Assembly: GCF_008369325.1 (NCBI RefSeq)
Contig: NZ_VOBI01000002.1
Location: 434,001-498,000 of the forward strand
DNA from: Pseudomonas sp. ANT_H12B
GTDB lineage: Bacteria > Pseudomonadota > Gammaproteobacteria > Pseudomonadales > Pseudomonadaceae
Direction: 5' to 3'
Length of the DNA stretch: 64,000 nt
The notes under the pieces were generated by a model. The model had not been told where the DNA came from. It was given only the letters and a program-made list of their open reading frames with translations, and ran no database searches. Positions within the stretch are counted from its first letter, which is position 1. Each line of letters begins with the position of its first letter. Position numbers and translations under genes: made by a program. Below are positions 27,371 through 39,876 of this stretch, piece by piece.

Positions 27371-29293
27371 TTATTGTGATTTTCTGACCCGCAGGTACCA
27401 CTCGGACAGCAGTCGTACCTGTTTGTCGGTGTAGCCCCGCTCGACCATCCGTGTGACGAAGTCGTTGTGCTTCTGCTGATCCTCTTTGCTGGCTTTGGCG
27501 TTGAAGCTGATGACCGGCAGCAGGTCCTCGGTGTTGGAGAACATTTTCTTCTCGATGACCACCCGCAGTTTTTCGTAGCTGAGCCAGGTCGGGTTTTTGC
27601 CGTTGTTGTTGGCTCGGGCGCGCAGTACGAAATTGACGATTTCGTTGCGGAAATCCTTCGGATTGCTGATGCCAGCCGGTTTTTCGATTTTCTCCAGTTC
27701 TTCGTTCAGCGCTACGCGGTTGAGGATTTCTCCGGTTTCCGGGTCGCGGTATTCCTGGTCCTGAATCCAGAAGTCGGCGTACAGCACATAGCGATCGAAG
27801 ATGTTCTGGCCGTACTCGCTGTAAGACTCGAGGTAAGCGGTCTGGATCTCCTTGCCGATGAATTCGATATAACGCGGTGCCAGGTATTCCTTGAGGAAGC
27901 GCAGATAACGCTCGCGGGTCTCGGCCTGGAATTGCTCCTGTTCGATCTGCTGTTCCAGCACGTAGAGCAAATGCACCGGGTTGGCGGCGATTTCGTGCGG
28001 ATCGAAGTTGAACACCTTCGACAGAATCTTGAACGCGAAGCGGGTCGACAGGCCGTTCATGCCTTCGTCGACACCGGCGTTGTCGCGGTATTCCTGGATC
28101 GACTTGGCCTTCGGATCGGTGTCCTTGAGGTTTTCACCGTCATACACGCGCATCTTGGAGTAGATGTTCGAGTTTTCCGGCTCCTTGAGGCGCGACAGTA
28201 CGGTGAACTGGGCGAGCATCTTCAGGGTGTCAGGCGCGCAGTGAGCCTTGGCCAGCGAACTGTTGAACAAGAGCTTGTCGTAGATCTTCACTTCGTCACT
28301 GACCCGCAGGCAGTACGGCACTTTGACGATGTAGATCCGGTCGATGAAGGCTTCGTTGTTCTTGTTGTTGCGGAAGGTGTGCCATTCCGATTCGTTGGAG
28401 TGGGCCAGCAGGATCCCGGTGAACGGAATCGCCCCCAGACCTTCGGTACTGTTGTAGTTGCCTTCCTGGGTGGCGGTCAGCAATGGGTGCAGCACCTTGA
28501 TCGGCGCCTTGAACATTTCGACGAATTCCATCAGGCCCTGGTTGGCCCGGCACAGTGCGCCCGAGTAGCTGTAAGCGTCGGCGTCGTTCTGCGGGTATTC
28601 TTCGAGTTTGCGGATATCGACCTTGCCCACCAGTGCCGAGATGTCCTGGTTGTTTTCATCTCCCGGTTCGGTCTTGGCCACGGCGATCTGGTTGAGGATC
28701 GACGGATAGAGTTTCACCACGCGGAACTGACTGATGTCGCCGCCGAATTCGGCCAGGCGCTTGGTCGCCCATGGCGACATGATGGTGTTGAGGTAGCGCC
28801 GTGGAATGCCGAAGTCTTCCTCGAGGATCGCGCCATCTTCGGTGGCGTTGAACAGACCCAGAGGTGATTCGAACACCGGCGAGCCCTTGATCGCGTAGAA
28901 GGGCACTTTTTCGATCAGCTGCTTGAGCTTCTCGGCCAGGGACGATTTACCGCCACCCACTGGGCCGAGCAGATAGAGAATCTGCTTCTTCTCTTCCAGA
29001 CCCTGAGCGGCATGACGGAAATAGGACACGATCTGGTCAATGCATTCTTCCATCCCGTGGAAGTCTTCAAAGGCCGGATAGCGGCGGATTACCTTGTTGG
29101 AAAAGATTCGCGACAGCCTCGAGTTGGCCGAGGTGTCGAGGAGCTCCGGCTCGCCGATGGCCAGTAACAGACGCTCGGCGGCGGAGGCGTAGGCGCTGCG
29201 GTCGCTTTTGCACAGTTCAAGATACTCTTGCAGCGAGAGTTCTTCCTGGCGTGTGGACTCGAAGCGTTGTTGGAAGTGGCTAAAGATACTCAT
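27371..29293 (-). CDS. prkA: PrkA (YeaG) family AAA+ serine protein kinase
   Basis: 640-residue protein with an AAA-type N-terminal domain (P-loop GPVGGGKSS at 110-118, after FEDFHGMEECIDQIVSYF) and a C-terminal PrkA kinase-like region. YeaG in E. coli acts in nitrogen and stationary-phase stress. It is the first gene of the prkA-yeaH-spoVR operon; GAGG is seven bases before the ATG. Confidence 0.96.
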   Translation of the reverse strand: MSIFSHFQQRFESTRQEELSLQEYLELCKSDRSAYASAAERLLLAIGEPELLDTSANSRLSRIFSNKVIRRYPAFEDFHGMEECIDQIVSYFRHAAQGLEEKKQILYLLGPVGGGKSSLAEKLKQLIEKVPFYAIKGSPVFESPLGLFNATEDGAILEEDFGIPRRYLNTIMSPWATKRLAEFGGDISQFRVVKLYPSILNQIAVAKTEPGDENNQDISALVGKVDIRKLEEYPQNDADAYSYSGALCRANQGLMEFVEMFKAPIKVLHPLLTATQEGNYNSTEGLGAIPFTGILLAHSNESEWHTFRNNKNNEAFIDRIYIVKVPYCLRVSDEVKIYDKLLFNSSLAKAHCAPDTLKMLAQFTVLSRLKEPENSNIYSKMRVYDGENLKDTDPKAKSIQEYRDNAGVDEGMNGLSTRFAFKILSKVFNFDPHEIAANPVHLLYVLEQQIEQEQFQAETRERYLRFLKEYLAPRYIEFIGKEIQTAYLESYSEYGQNIFDRYVLYADFWIQDQEYRDPETGEILNRVALNEELEKIEKPAGISNPKDFRNEIVNFVLRARANNNGKNPTWLSYEKLRVVIEKKMFSNTEDLLPVISFNAKASKEDQQKHNDFVTRMVERGYTDKQVRLLSEWYLRVRKSQ

Positions 29294-29589
29294 GACGTCA
29301 CCTCGCTCGATACGTGGAGCCGACGCCGGATCATTCAGTCGATGCTGGCAGCGACCGAATATGCAGTCGCTGTTTACCCCCCAGAACTCTTTCGAAGCTG
29401 ACGACCCCGAAAGCTACTCCCGATGACCCGCACGCCGGTGTACCGGCTCTCCCCTGTTTTGGATGGCCTGCGCTTAAGGATAGTTGCTTATTCGGGAGGT
29501 AAAGGCGAGATACGTAATTAGTTGTGGCAGACCGTTCGTCTGCCACCGCGCGAGCCCGCGGGGGCCGGGGCTTGCGCGTTACAAAAAAA
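29294..29589. other. Gap between glpE and prkA with a perfect hairpin
   Basis: Nearly 300 bases with no gene. GTGGCAGAC/GTCTGCCAC (29524-29546) forms a 9-bp perfect stem about 45 bases beyond glpE and is the likely end of the glpE transcript, although no T tract follows. The remaining 230 bases must contain the prkA promoter. On the minus strand CTATCCTTAA (near 29475-29485) resembles a sigma-S type -10, but I cannot establish it. Confidence 0.45.
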
Positions 29590-29919
29590 TTATTCGGAAC
29601 TGCCTTGCGCCGTTTCCGAAGGATAAGTCGTACGCCACAACTCGAAACCGCCATCCATGCTGTAGACGTCGGAGAAGCCCTGGCTGATCAGGTACGCCGC
29701 CGCGCTCTGGCTGGAATTACCGTGATAGCAGACCACCACAATCGGTGCATCAAGATCGGCGGCACGGATGAAATCCGAGATGGAAACGTTGTCCAGATGC
29801 TTCGATCCGGCGATGTGCAGTGCAGCAAAAGTTGCCGGATCGCGGACATCGACCACCACCGCGCCTTGTTCGCGCAGGGCTTGGGCCTGTTCCGGGGGGA
29901 TACGTTTGAATTCGCTCAT
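29590..29919 (-). CDS. glpE: GlpE, thiosulfate sulfurtransferase (single rhodanese domain)
   Basis: 109-residue cytoplasmic rhodanese moving sulfane sulfur from thiosulfate to cyanide or thioredoxin. The active-site Cys64 is in [13 protein letters not shown], the six-residue loop typical of GlpE, with [16 protein letters not shown] ahead. It is the last gene of the lptD-to-glpE gene string, 33 bases after apaH. Confidence 0.96.
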   Translation of the reverse strand: MSEFKRIPPEQAQALREQGAVVVDVRDPATFAALHIAGSKHLDNVSISDFIRAADLDAPIVVVCYHGNSSQSAAAYLISQGFSDVYSMDGGFELWRTTYPSETAQGSSE

Positions 29920-29952
29920 GGCGGGCTCCTGTGGCTCGGCTGAAAGCGCAGT

Positions 29953-30837
29953 CTAGCGCGGGGCGCTGGCTGACGATTGTTCGGAAATTCGTGGGGCGAC
30001 TGGTGGTACGGCAGCATGGCCATGCTCGTCGCATTTGCAGGACAGGCGCTCACCGGTGTCGACATTCATCAGCGTCAGGGCGCCGCCCCAGACGCAGCCG
30101 GTGTCGAGGGCCGAAATGCCTGGTTCCTGGACGTTGCCTTCCAGCGCGGCCCAGTGGCCAAAGATGATCTTCAGGCCTTTGGTCTTGCGCTCCTTGTGCT
30201 GGAACCAGGGTTTGTAGCCCAGTGGCGCAGAGTCGAGACCTTCCTTGCTCTTGAGGTCCAGCTTGCCCTCGGCGGTGCAGAAACGCATGCGGGTGAAATA
30301 GTTGGTGATTACCCGCAGGCGTGTCACACCTGTGAGGGCGTTGTCCCATTTCGCCGGATCGTTGCCGTACATGCCATCGAGGTAGGCGGGGAACAGGTTG
30401 TCGTCGCGCAGCGCAGTCTCGACTTCGGCGGCACATTTCAAGGCCTTGCGCAGCGACCACTGGGGCGGTATGCCCGCATGGACCAGGGCAGTGTCGCGCT
30501 GTTCGTCGTAGTGCATGAGCTTTTGCTGGCGCATCCATTCCAGCAATTGCGCGCAATCGGGCGCTCCCAGAATCTCGCGCAGGGTGTCAGCCTTCTTCAG
30601 GCGTTCGATGTTTTGCCCGGCGGCCAGCAAGTGCAGGTCATGATTGCCGAGCACGCACACCAGCGATTCGCGAATGCTATAGAGGAAGCGCAAGGTTTCC
30701 AGAGACTGCGGGCCGCGGTTGACCAGATCGCCCACCAGCCACAGACGATCCTTTGCCGGGTCGAAGGCGACTTTTTTGAGCAGGCACTGCAGGGCTTCAA
30801 GGCAGCCTTGCAAGTCGCCGACAGCATACGTCGCCAT
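29953..30837 (-). CDS. apaH: ApaH, symmetrical diadenosine tetraphosphatase
   Basis: 294-residue calcineurin-like phosphoesterase splitting Ap4A into two ADP, and also an mRNA decapping enzyme for Np4 caps in enterobacteria. Metal motifs are GDLQGC at 7-12, GDLVNRGP near 36 and GNHDLHLLA near 64. Its start overlaps the apaG stop by one base (TGATG), so the pair is translationally coupled. Confidence 0.97.
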   Translation of the reverse strand: MATYAVGDLQGCLEALQCLLKKVAFDPAKDRLWLVGDLVNRGPQSLETLRFLYSIRESLVCVLGNHDLHLLAAGQNIERLKKADTLREILGAPDCAQLLEWMRQQKLMHYDEQRDTALVHAGIPPQWSLRKALKCAAEVETALRDDNLFPAYLDGMYGNDPAKWDNALTGVTRLRVITNYFTRMRFCTAEGKLDLKSKEGLDSAPLGYKPWFQHKERKTKGLKIIFGHWAALEGNVQEPGISALDTGCVWGGALTLMNVDTGERLSCKCDEHGHAAVPPVAPRISEQSSASAPR

Positions 30838-31217
30838 CAGTGCAGGGCTCCGGGCACCGCCAGACGGAATGGAGCGATGATGGCGTCGAAGTGCTTGCCG
30901 TCGTCGGCGACCATCTCATAGGTGCCCTGCATCGTACCGACCTTGGAGGTCATGACCGTACCGCTGCTGTAGGTGTGGCTCTCGCCCACCTTGATCAACG
31001 GTTGCTGGCCAACAACGCCAGCACCGCGAACCTCTTCGACATGCCCGTCACCATCGGTGATCACCCAGTGCCGCGACAACAGCTTGGCCGGTAACTCGCC
31101 ATTGTTGTGCACGGTGATGGTGTAGGCGAAAGCAAAGCGGTTTTGCTCGGGTTGCGATTGTTCTGCCAGATAGCGGGTGACGACGCTGACGTCGACCTGA
31201 TAACGAGGATCGGACAT
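30837..31217 (-). CDS. apaG: ApaG (CorD) protein
   Basis: 126-residue fibronectin-III-like protein of unclear biochemical role, associated with cobalt and magnesium resistance in enterobacteria. The DUF525 core is visible: [52 protein letters not shown] and [12 protein letters not shown]. It lies between rsmA and apaH, preceded by a structured 123-base gap. Confidence 0.97.
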   Translation of the reverse strand: MSDPRYQVDVSVVTRYLAEQSQPEQNRFAFAYTITVHNNGELPAKLLSRHWVITDGDGHVEEVRGAGVVGQQPLIKVGESHTYSSGTVMTSKVGTMQGTYEMVADDGKHFDAIIAPFRLAVPGALH

Positions 31218-31281
31218 GCAAGAGGCCTTAAAAACGAAGCGGGACGCGGGGCGTAGCTGATGGATTTCAGTCTAGGCCAAG

Positions 31282-31326
31282 TATCGGGTAGTAAACCAGA
31301 CATCGCGTCTGGCGTCCTACCCGATA
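31282..31326 (-). promoter_or_regulatory. Nested double hairpin between rsmA and apaG
   Basis: Outer arms TATCGGGTAG (31282-31291) and CTACCCGATA (31317-31326) are perfect. Between them CCAGAC (31296-31301) and GTCTGG (31307-31312) form an inner stem. The pair fills the end of the rsmA transcript and could process or attenuate the message before apaG. No T run follows. Confidence 0.6.
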
Positions 31327-31340
31327 ACGCTTAAGGACAG

Positions 31341-32159
31341 TCAGATGTCCGCAGGCTTCTGTAGGACTTGTTCGCTGAGCTTGTCGGCCAGGCGCACGAA
31401 GGCGGCCAGATCGAGTTGCTCGGGACGCAGGCTGCCATCGACGCCAGCGGCTTCGATTTCGGCGTTGCTCAGCAGCAGCTTCAGGGTGTTACGCAGGGTT
31501 TTGCGGCGCTGGTTGAACGCTTCGCGAACGACGCGCTCCAGCACTTTGTGATCTTTGGCTGGATGCGGAAGTACCGCGTGGGGTACCAGGCGCACGATGG
31601 CCGAATCGACCTTCGGCGGCGGATTGAACGCGCCCGGACCAACGTTGAACAAATGTTCAACCCGGCAGTGATACTGAACCATGATCGACAAGCGACCCCA
31701 GTCGCCGCCGCCAGGGCCTGCCGCCATGCGTTCGACCACTTCCTTTTGCAGCATGAAGTGCATGTCGCGGATCAGGCTGGCGTTATGCAGCAGGTGAAAA
31801 ATCAGCGGTGTAGAGATGTTATACGGCAGGTTGCCTACGACTCGAAGGCTACCCGGTGTTGCGTTCAGGCTGGTGAAGTCGAACTTCAACGCATCGCCCT
31901 GATGCAGGCTGAAGTTGCTCTTGCCGGCGAACTGCTGGTTGAGGATCGGGATCAGGTCCTTGTCCAGCTCCACAACGTCGAGCTGGGCTCCGCTGTTAAG
32001 CAGGCCCTGGGTCAGGGCGCCCTGGCCCGGCCCGATTTCCAGCAGGCGATCTTCGGCCTTGGCATGGATGGAGCGCAGGATGCGGTCGATAACGCCGGCA
32101 TCGTGGAGGAAGTTTTGGCCGAAACGCTTGCGCGCCCGGTGTTGATAATGCTCGGTCAT
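31341..32159 (-). CDS. rsmA: RsmA (KsgA), 16S rRNA dimethyladenosine transferase
   Basis: 272-residue SAM-dependent enzyme that dimethylates A1518 and A1519 of 16S rRNA during late subunit assembly. Motif I is [15 protein letters not shown], and the catalytic motif [10 protein letters not shown] is intact. The N terminus [18 protein letters not shown] is typical. It overlaps pdxA by four bases. This is the methyltransferase, not the unrelated CsrA-family RsmA of Pseudomonas. Confidence 0.98.
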   Translation of the reverse strand: MTEHYQHRARKRFGQNFLHDAGVIDRILRSIHAKAEDRLLEIGPGQGALTQGLLNSGAQLDVVELDKDLIPILNQQFAGKSNFSLHQGDALKFDFTSLNATPGSLRVVGNLPYNISTPLIFHLLHNASLIRDMHFMLQKEVVERMAAGPGGGDWGRLSIMVQYHCRVEHLFNVGPGAFNPPPKVDSAIVRLVPHAVLPHPAKDHKVLERVVREAFNQRRKTLRNTLKLLLSNAEIEAAGVDGSLRPEQLDLAAFVRLADKLSEQVLQKPADI

Positions 32160-33145
32160 AAACGGGTCTCGGCCATCTGGTAGGCGGTTTCCAGGGCGAC
32201 TTGCAGGCTGCCGGTGTCGATTTTGCCGCTGCCGGCCAGGTCCAGGGCGGTGCCGTGGTCGACCGACGTGCGGATGATAGGCAAGCCGAGGGTCACATTG
32301 ACTGCCGCGCCGAAGCCTTTGTACTTCAGCACGGGCAGACCCTGGTCGTGGTACATCGCCAGCACCGCGTCGCAGTGCTCCAGATATTTGGGGGTAAACA
32401 GAGTGTCGGCGGGCAGGGGACCGCGAAGGTCCATGCCCTCGCCGCGCAGGCGCTCTAATGTAGGTTCGATGATGTCGATTTCTTCATGGCCCAGGTGTCC
32501 GCCTTCACCGGCATGGGGGTTGAGCCCGCATACCAGGATGCGTGGCTGGGCAATGCCGAATTTTTCTTGCAGATCGGTGTGCAGGATTCGCGTAACCCGT
32601 TCCAGCCGTTCCGGCGTGATCGCATCGGCAATCTCGCGAAGGGGCAGGTGAGTAGTGACCAGCGCCACGCGCAAACCGCGCGTCGCGAGCATCATCACCA
32701 CTTGCGCGGTATGGGTCAGGTCGGCGAGAAACTCCGTGTGCCCGGAAAAGGCGATACCGGATTCGTTGATTACACCCTTGTGCACGGGCGCGGTAATCAT
32801 GCCGGCAAAATGCCCGTCGAGGCAGCCTTGGCCGGCACGGGTCAGGGTTTCCAGCACGAAAGCCGCATTGGCCTTGTCCAGTTGCCCGGCGGTGACCTTG
32901 GCGTTCAGCGGCGTATCCCAGACGTACAGGCTGTTGGCTGGCGCGGGTACATCCGGCCAGTTATCCGGTGTGACCGCCAGCAAATCGACAACCACGCCCA
33001 GCTGCGCGGCCCGCTCAAGGAGCAGCTCGCGGCTGGTGATGGCAATCAGGGGGTGTGGCTGGGGCTGCGAGGCTAGCAGCAGGCACAGGTCAGGACCTAT
33101 GCCGGCCGGTTCGCCGGGTGTCAGCGCGAAACGTTTGGGTTTCAC
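32156..33145 (-). CDS. pdxA: PdxA, 4-hydroxythreonine-4-phosphate dehydrogenase
   Basis: 329-residue NAD-dependent dehydrogenase of pyridoxal phosphate synthesis. Metal-binding and substrate blocks are visible: [38 protein letters not shown] and [13 protein letters not shown]. It is coupled by four-base overlaps to surA upstream and rsmA downstream. Confidence 0.98.
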   Translation of the reverse strand: MKPKRFALTPGEPAGIGPDLCLLLASQPQPHPLIAITSRELLLERAAQLGVVVDLLAVTPDNWPDVPAPANSLYVWDTPLNAKVTAGQLDKANAAFVLETLTRAGQGCLDGHFAGMITAPVHKGVINESGIAFSGHTEFLADLTHTAQVVMMLATRGLRVALVTTHLPLREIADAITPERLERVTRILHTDLQEKFGIAQPRILVCGLNPHAGEGGHLGHEEIDIIEPTLERLRGEGMDLRGPLPADTLFTPKYLEHCDAVLAMYHDQGLPVLKYKGFGAAVNVTLGLPIIRTSVDHGTALDLAGSGKIDTGSLQVALETAYQMAETRL

Positions 33146-34464
33146 TGCACTGCCTGGTCTGCACCAGGGAGTTTGATCTCTACATACGCTTCGTCACGGA
33201 TCTGACGCAGCCAGGATTGCAGCTCTTCGTCGTATTTGCGGTTACGCAATACGGTCATCGCTTGCTGTTCACGAGCCTGGGCGGTGCTGTCGGTAGCGCG
33301 ACGGCCAATGACTTCCAGGACGTGCCAGCCGTATTGGGTCTGGAACGGCTTGGACAGCTGACCTTGCGGGGTCTTGGCCATCACTTCGCGGAATTCAGGG
33401 ACCAGCGCGTTCGGGTCGATCCAGTTCAGGTCGCCGCCGTTGAGGGCAGAACCCGGATCTTCCGAGTAGCTTTTCGCCAGTTCGCCGAAATCTTCGCCCG
33501 CTTCGATACGGGTGTAGAGCGACTCAGCCAGAGCCTTGGTCTTTGCTTCGTCGCGGATCGGGCTCGGTTTGACCAGGATGTGACGCACGTGCACTTCGTC
33601 GCGCACCTGGGTTTCACCGCCACGCTTGTCGAGAATCTTCAGGATGATGAAGCCCCCCGGCGTGCGCATTGGCTGGGTAATGTCGCCAACAGTCATAGTG
33701 CTTAGCATGCGATCGAACGGAGGTGGCAATTGAGCGGCTTTACGCCAGCCCATGTCGCCGCCTTCCAGTGCGGTTTCGCTGGCGGATTTGGCGATAGCCA
33801 ACTGACCGAAGTCAGCGCCTTGCTTGAGCTGCTGGTAAACCGCGTCGGCTTGCTTGGCGGCATTCTGAATGGCGTCGGAGTTGGCGCTTTCCGGCGTAGG
33901 AATCAGGATGTTGGCCAGGCGAAACTCTTCGGACAACTGCATTTTGCCGAGGTCGGATGCGAGGAAGTTCTTCACTTCCTGCTCGGAAACCTGGATGCGT
34001 TCGGCCACCCGACGCTGACGTACACGGCTGATGATCATCTCGCGGCGAATCTGGTCACGAGCGTCGTCATAAGACAGACCGTCGCGTGTCAGGGCGGCGC
34101 GGAATTGATCCACAGTCATGTTGTTGCGCTGGGCAATGGTGCCGACAGCCTGGTTCAGTTCTTCATCGGTAATGCGGATGCCGGAACGTTCGCCGATCTG
34201 CAGTTGCAGGTTTTCGACGATCAGACGCTCAAGCACCTGCTGATCCAGCACCCCGGGCGGCGGCGCGGCAGCACCGCGTTTGGCGATGGTTTGCTGAACT
34301 TCATGAACACGTTGGTCCAGTTGGCTCTGCATGACCACGTCGTTGTCGACAATGGCCACCACTTTATCGATGGACTGTACCGCGGCGTTGGCCGCGGTAC
34401 CCAGGAACAGCGCGCCCAGCATCAGCGGGCGCAGACAATCAGAAAGCTTGGTCTTCACGTTCAC
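33142..34464 (-). CDS. surA: SurA, periplasmic outer-membrane-protein chaperone
   Basis: 440-residue periplasmic chaperone and peptidyl-prolyl isomerase handling unfolded beta-barrel proteins, LptD among them. It has a signal peptide ([19 protein letters not shown]), an N-terminal chaperone helix domain, and two parvulin domains at about 185-290 and 295-395 ([40 protein letters not shown]). Its start lies inside the 3' end of lptD (26-base overlap), coupling the chaperone to its client. Confidence 0.98.
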   Translation of the reverse strand: MNVKTKLSDCLRPLMLGALFLGTAANAAVQSIDKVVAIVDNDVVMQSQLDQRVHEVQQTIAKRGAAAPPPGVLDQQVLERLIVENLQLQIGERSGIRITDEELNQAVGTIAQRNNMTVDQFRAALTRDGLSYDDARDQIRREMIISRVRQRRVAERIQVSEQEVKNFLASDLGKMQLSEEFRLANILIPTPESANSDAIQNAAKQADAVYQQLKQGADFGQLAIAKSASETALEGGDMGWRKAAQLPPPFDRMLSTMTVGDITQPMRTPGGFIILKILDKRGGETQVRDEVHVRHILVKPSPIRDEAKTKALAESLYTRIEAGEDFGELAKSYSEDPGSALNGGDLNWIDPNALVPEFREVMAKTPQGQLSKPFQTQYGWHVLEVIGRRATDSTAQAREQQAMTVLRNRKYDEELQSWLRQIRDEAYVEIKLPGADQAVQ

Positions 34465-37237
34465 GATAACCTTGGATGCCTTTGTCGAGGAAGCTCTCTA
34501 CTTTGGCGCCGGTGAGGCCGCCGAGTCCCTTCAGAACAATTTGTAGGAAGATGCCGTGGTCGCCTTTTTCGTTTTCCGGGGCGTTCTGACTGAACTCGTC
34601 ATACGAAACCCAGTAACGGTTGATCAGGCGCAGTTTCCAGCAGCAGTTGTCGTACTCGAAACCACCGAAAGCTTCCAGGGTACGGTTACGGTTGTAGTCA
34701 TACTGCCAGCGGCTGATAGCGTTCCATTGCGGCACGATCGGCCAGATCACCGAGAAATCGTGCTGCTGAATCTTGTAGTAGTCCTTCACGTAGCCAGGTT
34801 GGCCCGGGGTGCCGTAGTCACCACCGCCCACCGACCATTTACCGGTGTTCTGGTCGTAACGGACCTGATCGTTGCGATAGCGATAGCCGGCGTTGATGAC
34901 CTTGTTCGGGTTGTCTTCAGGCTGGTAATGGAACATCGCGCTGCCTGAGCGAGGGCTGCGGCTGTCCGGGTCCCAGTTGTAATCGGCCGTGGTGCGCCAA
35001 TCACGGTTCCAGCGGTATTCATATTCCAGCGCATACGGGGAGACATTAGCCTGCGCATCGTCGCGGGTTTTTGCATCGATGCCCGGCAACTGGACTTCAC
35101 GATCCTTGAAGTACAAGGCTTGGCCGACGCTGATGCGTTGACGTTCGAAGCCATTGTCTTCGATCCAGCGGTTGGTGACGCCCAGCGACAGTTTGTTCTC
35201 GTCGCCGACGCGGTCGGCGCCGGAGAAGCGGTTGTCGCGGAACAACGACGCATAGTTGAAGGTGTATTCGCTGGTGTCGAAGACTGGAATGTCTTCCTGG
35301 TCCTCCTCTGGGACATAGAGGTAGAACAGGCGCGGTTCAAGGGTCTGGCGATAGTTCTTGCCGAACCATTGGGTGTCGCGATCGAAGTACAGGCCACTGT
35401 CGATGCTGGCAATCGGGACGCCACGATTCTGATTGGTGCCAAAGGTGCCGTTGAGTTTGTCTTGTTCCGCGTTTTGCGCGGCAACCTGGTTTTTCCCGGT
35501 ACCGTCCAGATCCAGCTGATACTGCGTGTACTGGTACTTGAGCGATGGCTTCAGGAAGCCATACGTCCAGTTCAGCGGCAGGCTGACAGCTGGCTTGAGG
35601 TTGAGACGATCGCCAGTGGCGCGCGCCAGGCCGGCGACGTTCGTGTCCAGACGCGGGGAAACTTCGCCGTCTTCATCGGTGAAGGTGCCGGTTTCAAGAT
35701 CACGGTCAAATCGCACGATTTCAGTTTCGTACGAGAAATCCAGCCCGTTCGGGTGATACGGCAGTGCACCGTTGAAGGTGATCTGCGGCAAACGGTTATA
35801 CGGAGTGATGTTCGATACGGTCGCCAGCTGATACGCCTGGGCATTGAGGCGAGCGGTGTAACTGTCGCCGCGATAGGTAACAGACCCCTGCTGGTTCACA
35901 TAATCTTCGCTTTTCACCCCAATCTGATCAGTTTGCAGATCCTGGAAGTAATAAGGATCGCTGATCTTGGTGTAGTCGACTTGCGTGAGGACCCGCGAAT
36001 CCAGACCACCCTTGTGCTGCCAGTTATACATGTAGCGGTTTTTCTGGTAATCGGTCTGCTTGCTGCGATCAGTGTCTTCGTCATTGAGATACGCAGCGCC
36101 GAACTGACCTTCACTGGACGGGGTCAGGTAGCGAAACTCGCCTTCCACCAACATGCCACGCTTGCTCATGTAGCGCGGGTACAACGTGGCGTCGTAGTTG
36201 GGTGCCAGGTTGAAGTAATACGGTGTGACCAGCAGGAAGCCGGTATCGGTGCCGGTGCCGATAGTCGGCGGCAGGAAGCCGGACTGGCGACGGTCGTCGA
36301 TCGGGAAGTAAATGTACGGCGTGTACAGAACCGGAATGTCCTTGACCCGCAGCGTCACGTTGGTCGCGGTACCGAAACCGGTGGCCGGGTTCAAGGTGAT
36401 GTTGTTGCCCTTGAGCTGCCAGGCATTGCTGTTCGGTTCGCACGTGGTGTACGTACCATCCTTGAGGCGGATGATCGCGTTCTCGGCACGTTTGGCGTAC
36501 AGCGCGTTACCGCGGATACGGGATTTGTGCATCACGTATTCGGCGTTGTCGACCTTGGCTTCACCGGTGTCGAGCTGCACATCGGCGTGATCGCCCACGA
36601 TCAGTGCGCCGTTGTCCCGAACACGCACGTTGCCGCTTAGTTCGCCACGGCTCTCGGCCTGGTAGAGGTTCGCTTCGTCGGCTTCGATCTGCATGCTGCC
36701 CTGACGCATGACCACGTCACCGGCCAGAGTAGCGATCTGCTCATCCTGCTTATAGCGGGAGGCCTTGGCGCCGAGATAGGTCGGGGCGTCACTTTTATTC
36801 GTCTTGTCATTCATGCCAGGACGAATCGGTTCGATATAGGAACCAGCGCAGTAAGGACCGGTTTCGGCCAATTGCGCTGCCGTGAGGTTCTCACGTGGAA
36901 CCCAGTCGAGGTGGCTGTAGTCTGCACTACGCGACTTCAGGCCGCGGCCCTTGGACTCGGTAACGAGAACAGGCTTGGCACCGGTGTCTTCGCTGGCGCC
37001 GGTCTCGGCTGCAGGCTCGCCATTGGCGGTGACTGCGCTGCCGTCATGGGTGGGGCGCGGTGGCAATGCCGCCGCAGGCGCTTTTGGCGCACAGTCCCAG
37101 GCACCCGAAGCAGAGACTGAGCAGTCATACTGTTCCGCGGCGACCACGAACGAAGTGGCTAGAGGTTGCAGGGCCAGCAGACTGCCGGTTACCAACAACG
37201 GAAATTTTTTACGAAACGCGGGGGATTTCAATGCCAT
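34439..37237 (-). CDS. lptD: LptD, outer-membrane LPS assembly protein
   Basis: 932-residue outer-membrane barrel that, with LptE, inserts lipopolysaccharide in the outer leaflet. It has a signal peptide, a periplasmic OstA jellyroll ([20 protein letters not shown]) at about 180-330 and a large C-terminal barrel. Two N-terminal cysteines ([14 protein letters not shown]) and the adjacent pair in [10 protein letters not shown] near the end fit the inter-domain disulfides. The open frame reaches 37288, but [15 protein letters not shown] at 37237 precedes the signal peptide directly and is chosen. First gene of the lptD-surA-pdxA-rsmA-apaGH-glpE string. Confidence 0.97.
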   Translation of the reverse strand: MALKSPAFRKKFPLLVTGSLLALQPLATSFVVAAEQYDCSVSASGAWDCAPKAPAAALPPRPTHDGSAVTANGEPAAETGASEDTGAKPVLVTESKGRGLKSRSADYSHLDWVPRENLTAAQLAETGPYCAGSYIEPIRPGMNDKTNKSDAPTYLGAKASRYKQDEQIATLAGDVVMRQGSMQIEADEANLYQAESRGELSGNVRVRDNGALIVGDHADVQLDTGEAKVDNAEYVMHKSRIRGNALYAKRAENAIIRLKDGTYTTCEPNSNAWQLKGNNITLNPATGFGTATNVTLRVKDIPVLYTPYIYFPIDDRRQSGFLPPTIGTGTDTGFLLVTPYYFNLAPNYDATLYPRYMSKRGMLVEGEFRYLTPSSEGQFGAAYLNDEDTDRSKQTDYQKNRYMYNWQHKGGLDSRVLTQVDYTKISDPYYFQDLQTDQIGVKSEDYVNQQGSVTYRGDSYTARLNAQAYQLATVSNITPYNRLPQITFNGALPYHPNGLDFSYETEIVRFDRDLETGTFTDEDGEVSPRLDTNVAGLARATGDRLNLKPAVSLPLNWTYGFLKPSLKYQYTQYQLDLDGTGKNQVAAQNAEQDKLNGTFGTNQNRGVPIASIDSGLYFDRDTQWFGKNYRQTLEPRLFYLYVPEEDQEDIPVFDTSEYTFNYASLFRDNRFSGADRVGDENKLSLGVTNRWIEDNGFERQRISVGQALYFKDREVQLPGIDAKTRDDAQANVSPYALEYEYRWNRDWRTTADYNWDPDSRSPRSGSAMFHYQPEDNPNKVINAGYRYRNDQVRYDQNTGKWSVGGGDYGTPGQPGYVKDYYKIQQHDFSVIWPIVPQWNAISRWQYDYNRNRTLEAFGGFEYDNCCWKLRLINRYWVSYDEFSQNAPENEKGDHGIFLQIVLKGLGGLTGAKVESFLDKGIQGYREREDQAF

Positions 37238-37367
37238 CTTATTAGTCCGGGCTTCCTGCGTGCCATCTGCCCGCGGTGTGGGCCGCACGCCTCTCGATGG
37301 TCTGAAAAAGATGCTGGATAATAAAGCATGACCCGCTTGACGGCTAGCGCCGTCGGAGACCCTTGCA

Positions 37368-39055
<1,688 letters not shown>

Positions 39056-39056
39056 C

Positions 39057-39824
39057 ATGCTGTGGCCAGGGACTCTGATTGGAGCCGGAGCGGGCTTTGC
39101 CATAGCCAGCATTCCGGGGGCCATGCTCGGCGCCTTGTTGGGGCAGGCGCTGGATCGGCGTTTGAACCTGCGAAGTTGGGGGCACTTGCGAGAAAAGCTG
39201 GGTGGTCGCCCGGTGTTACGCAACGATGAGTTGCTGTTTGTGTTGTTGGGACGGCTGGCCAAGTGCGACGGGCGGGTGTTGGATGGCCACATTCAGCAGG
39301 CTCGTCAGGAAATGCGTTCGCTGGAAATGAGCGAGTCGGCGCAGCGCCGGGCGATTGCCGCGTTCAATCGGGGCAAGTCGGGACACGACCGGTTGCGCGG
39401 GTATCTGCGCCGCTTGAGTGCTCAACCGCATGCGGCAGAAGGCGTCTTGCGCGCCTGTTGGCGGATGGTCTGGGCTGATGGTCGTGCCGGCGGCAGTGAA
39501 CTTGAGCTGATTGCCCAATGGGGCAAATGGCTGGGGTGGACGCCCCATCAAGTACAGGCGTTGGCAAGCGACTACTCGCCGCAGAAACGGCCACTGGTCA
39601 CCAGCACTGTGACTTATCAGGACGCCCTGCGACTGTTGGGCGTGTCCGCCACCAGCGAGCCTGCGCAGATCAAACGTGCCTATCGGCGTCTGCTCAGCCG
39701 CCATCACCCAGACAAGATTGCCGGCAGTGGTGCATCAGCGTTGCAGGTGCGTGAGGCCACCGACAAGACTCGCGAACTGCACAATGCCTACACGTTGATT
39801 CGTCAGCGGCGGGATTTTCGGTAG
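39057..39824 (+). CDS. djlA: DjlA-like membrane-anchored J-domain co-chaperone
   Basis: 255-residue protein. The N-terminal hydrophobic glycine-rich segment (LIGAGAGFAIASIPGAMLGA) is followed by a TerB-like domain at about 50-160. A C-terminal J domain has the HPD motif (SRHHPDKI) near residue 222. It is expected to recruit DnaK at the inner membrane. It starts one base after the murU stop, so it is probably co-transcribed with amgK-murU. Confidence 0.93.
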   Translation: MLWPGTLIGAGAGFAIASIPGAMLGALLGQALDRRLNLRSWGHLREKLGGRPVLRNDELLFVLLGRLAKCDGRVLDGHIQQARQEMRSLEMSESAQRRAIAAFNRGKSGHDRLRGYLRRLSAQPHAAEGVLRACWRMVWADGRAGGSELELIAQWGKWLGWTPHQVQALASDYSPQKRPLVTSTVTYQDALRLLGVSATSEPAQIKRAYRRLLSRHHPDKIAGSGASALQVREATDKTRELHNAYTLIRQRRDFR

Positions 39825-39876
39825 CAGGGAAGGTTGGTGTTGTTTGTGATGCCGCCATCGCGGGCAACGCGGTTGT

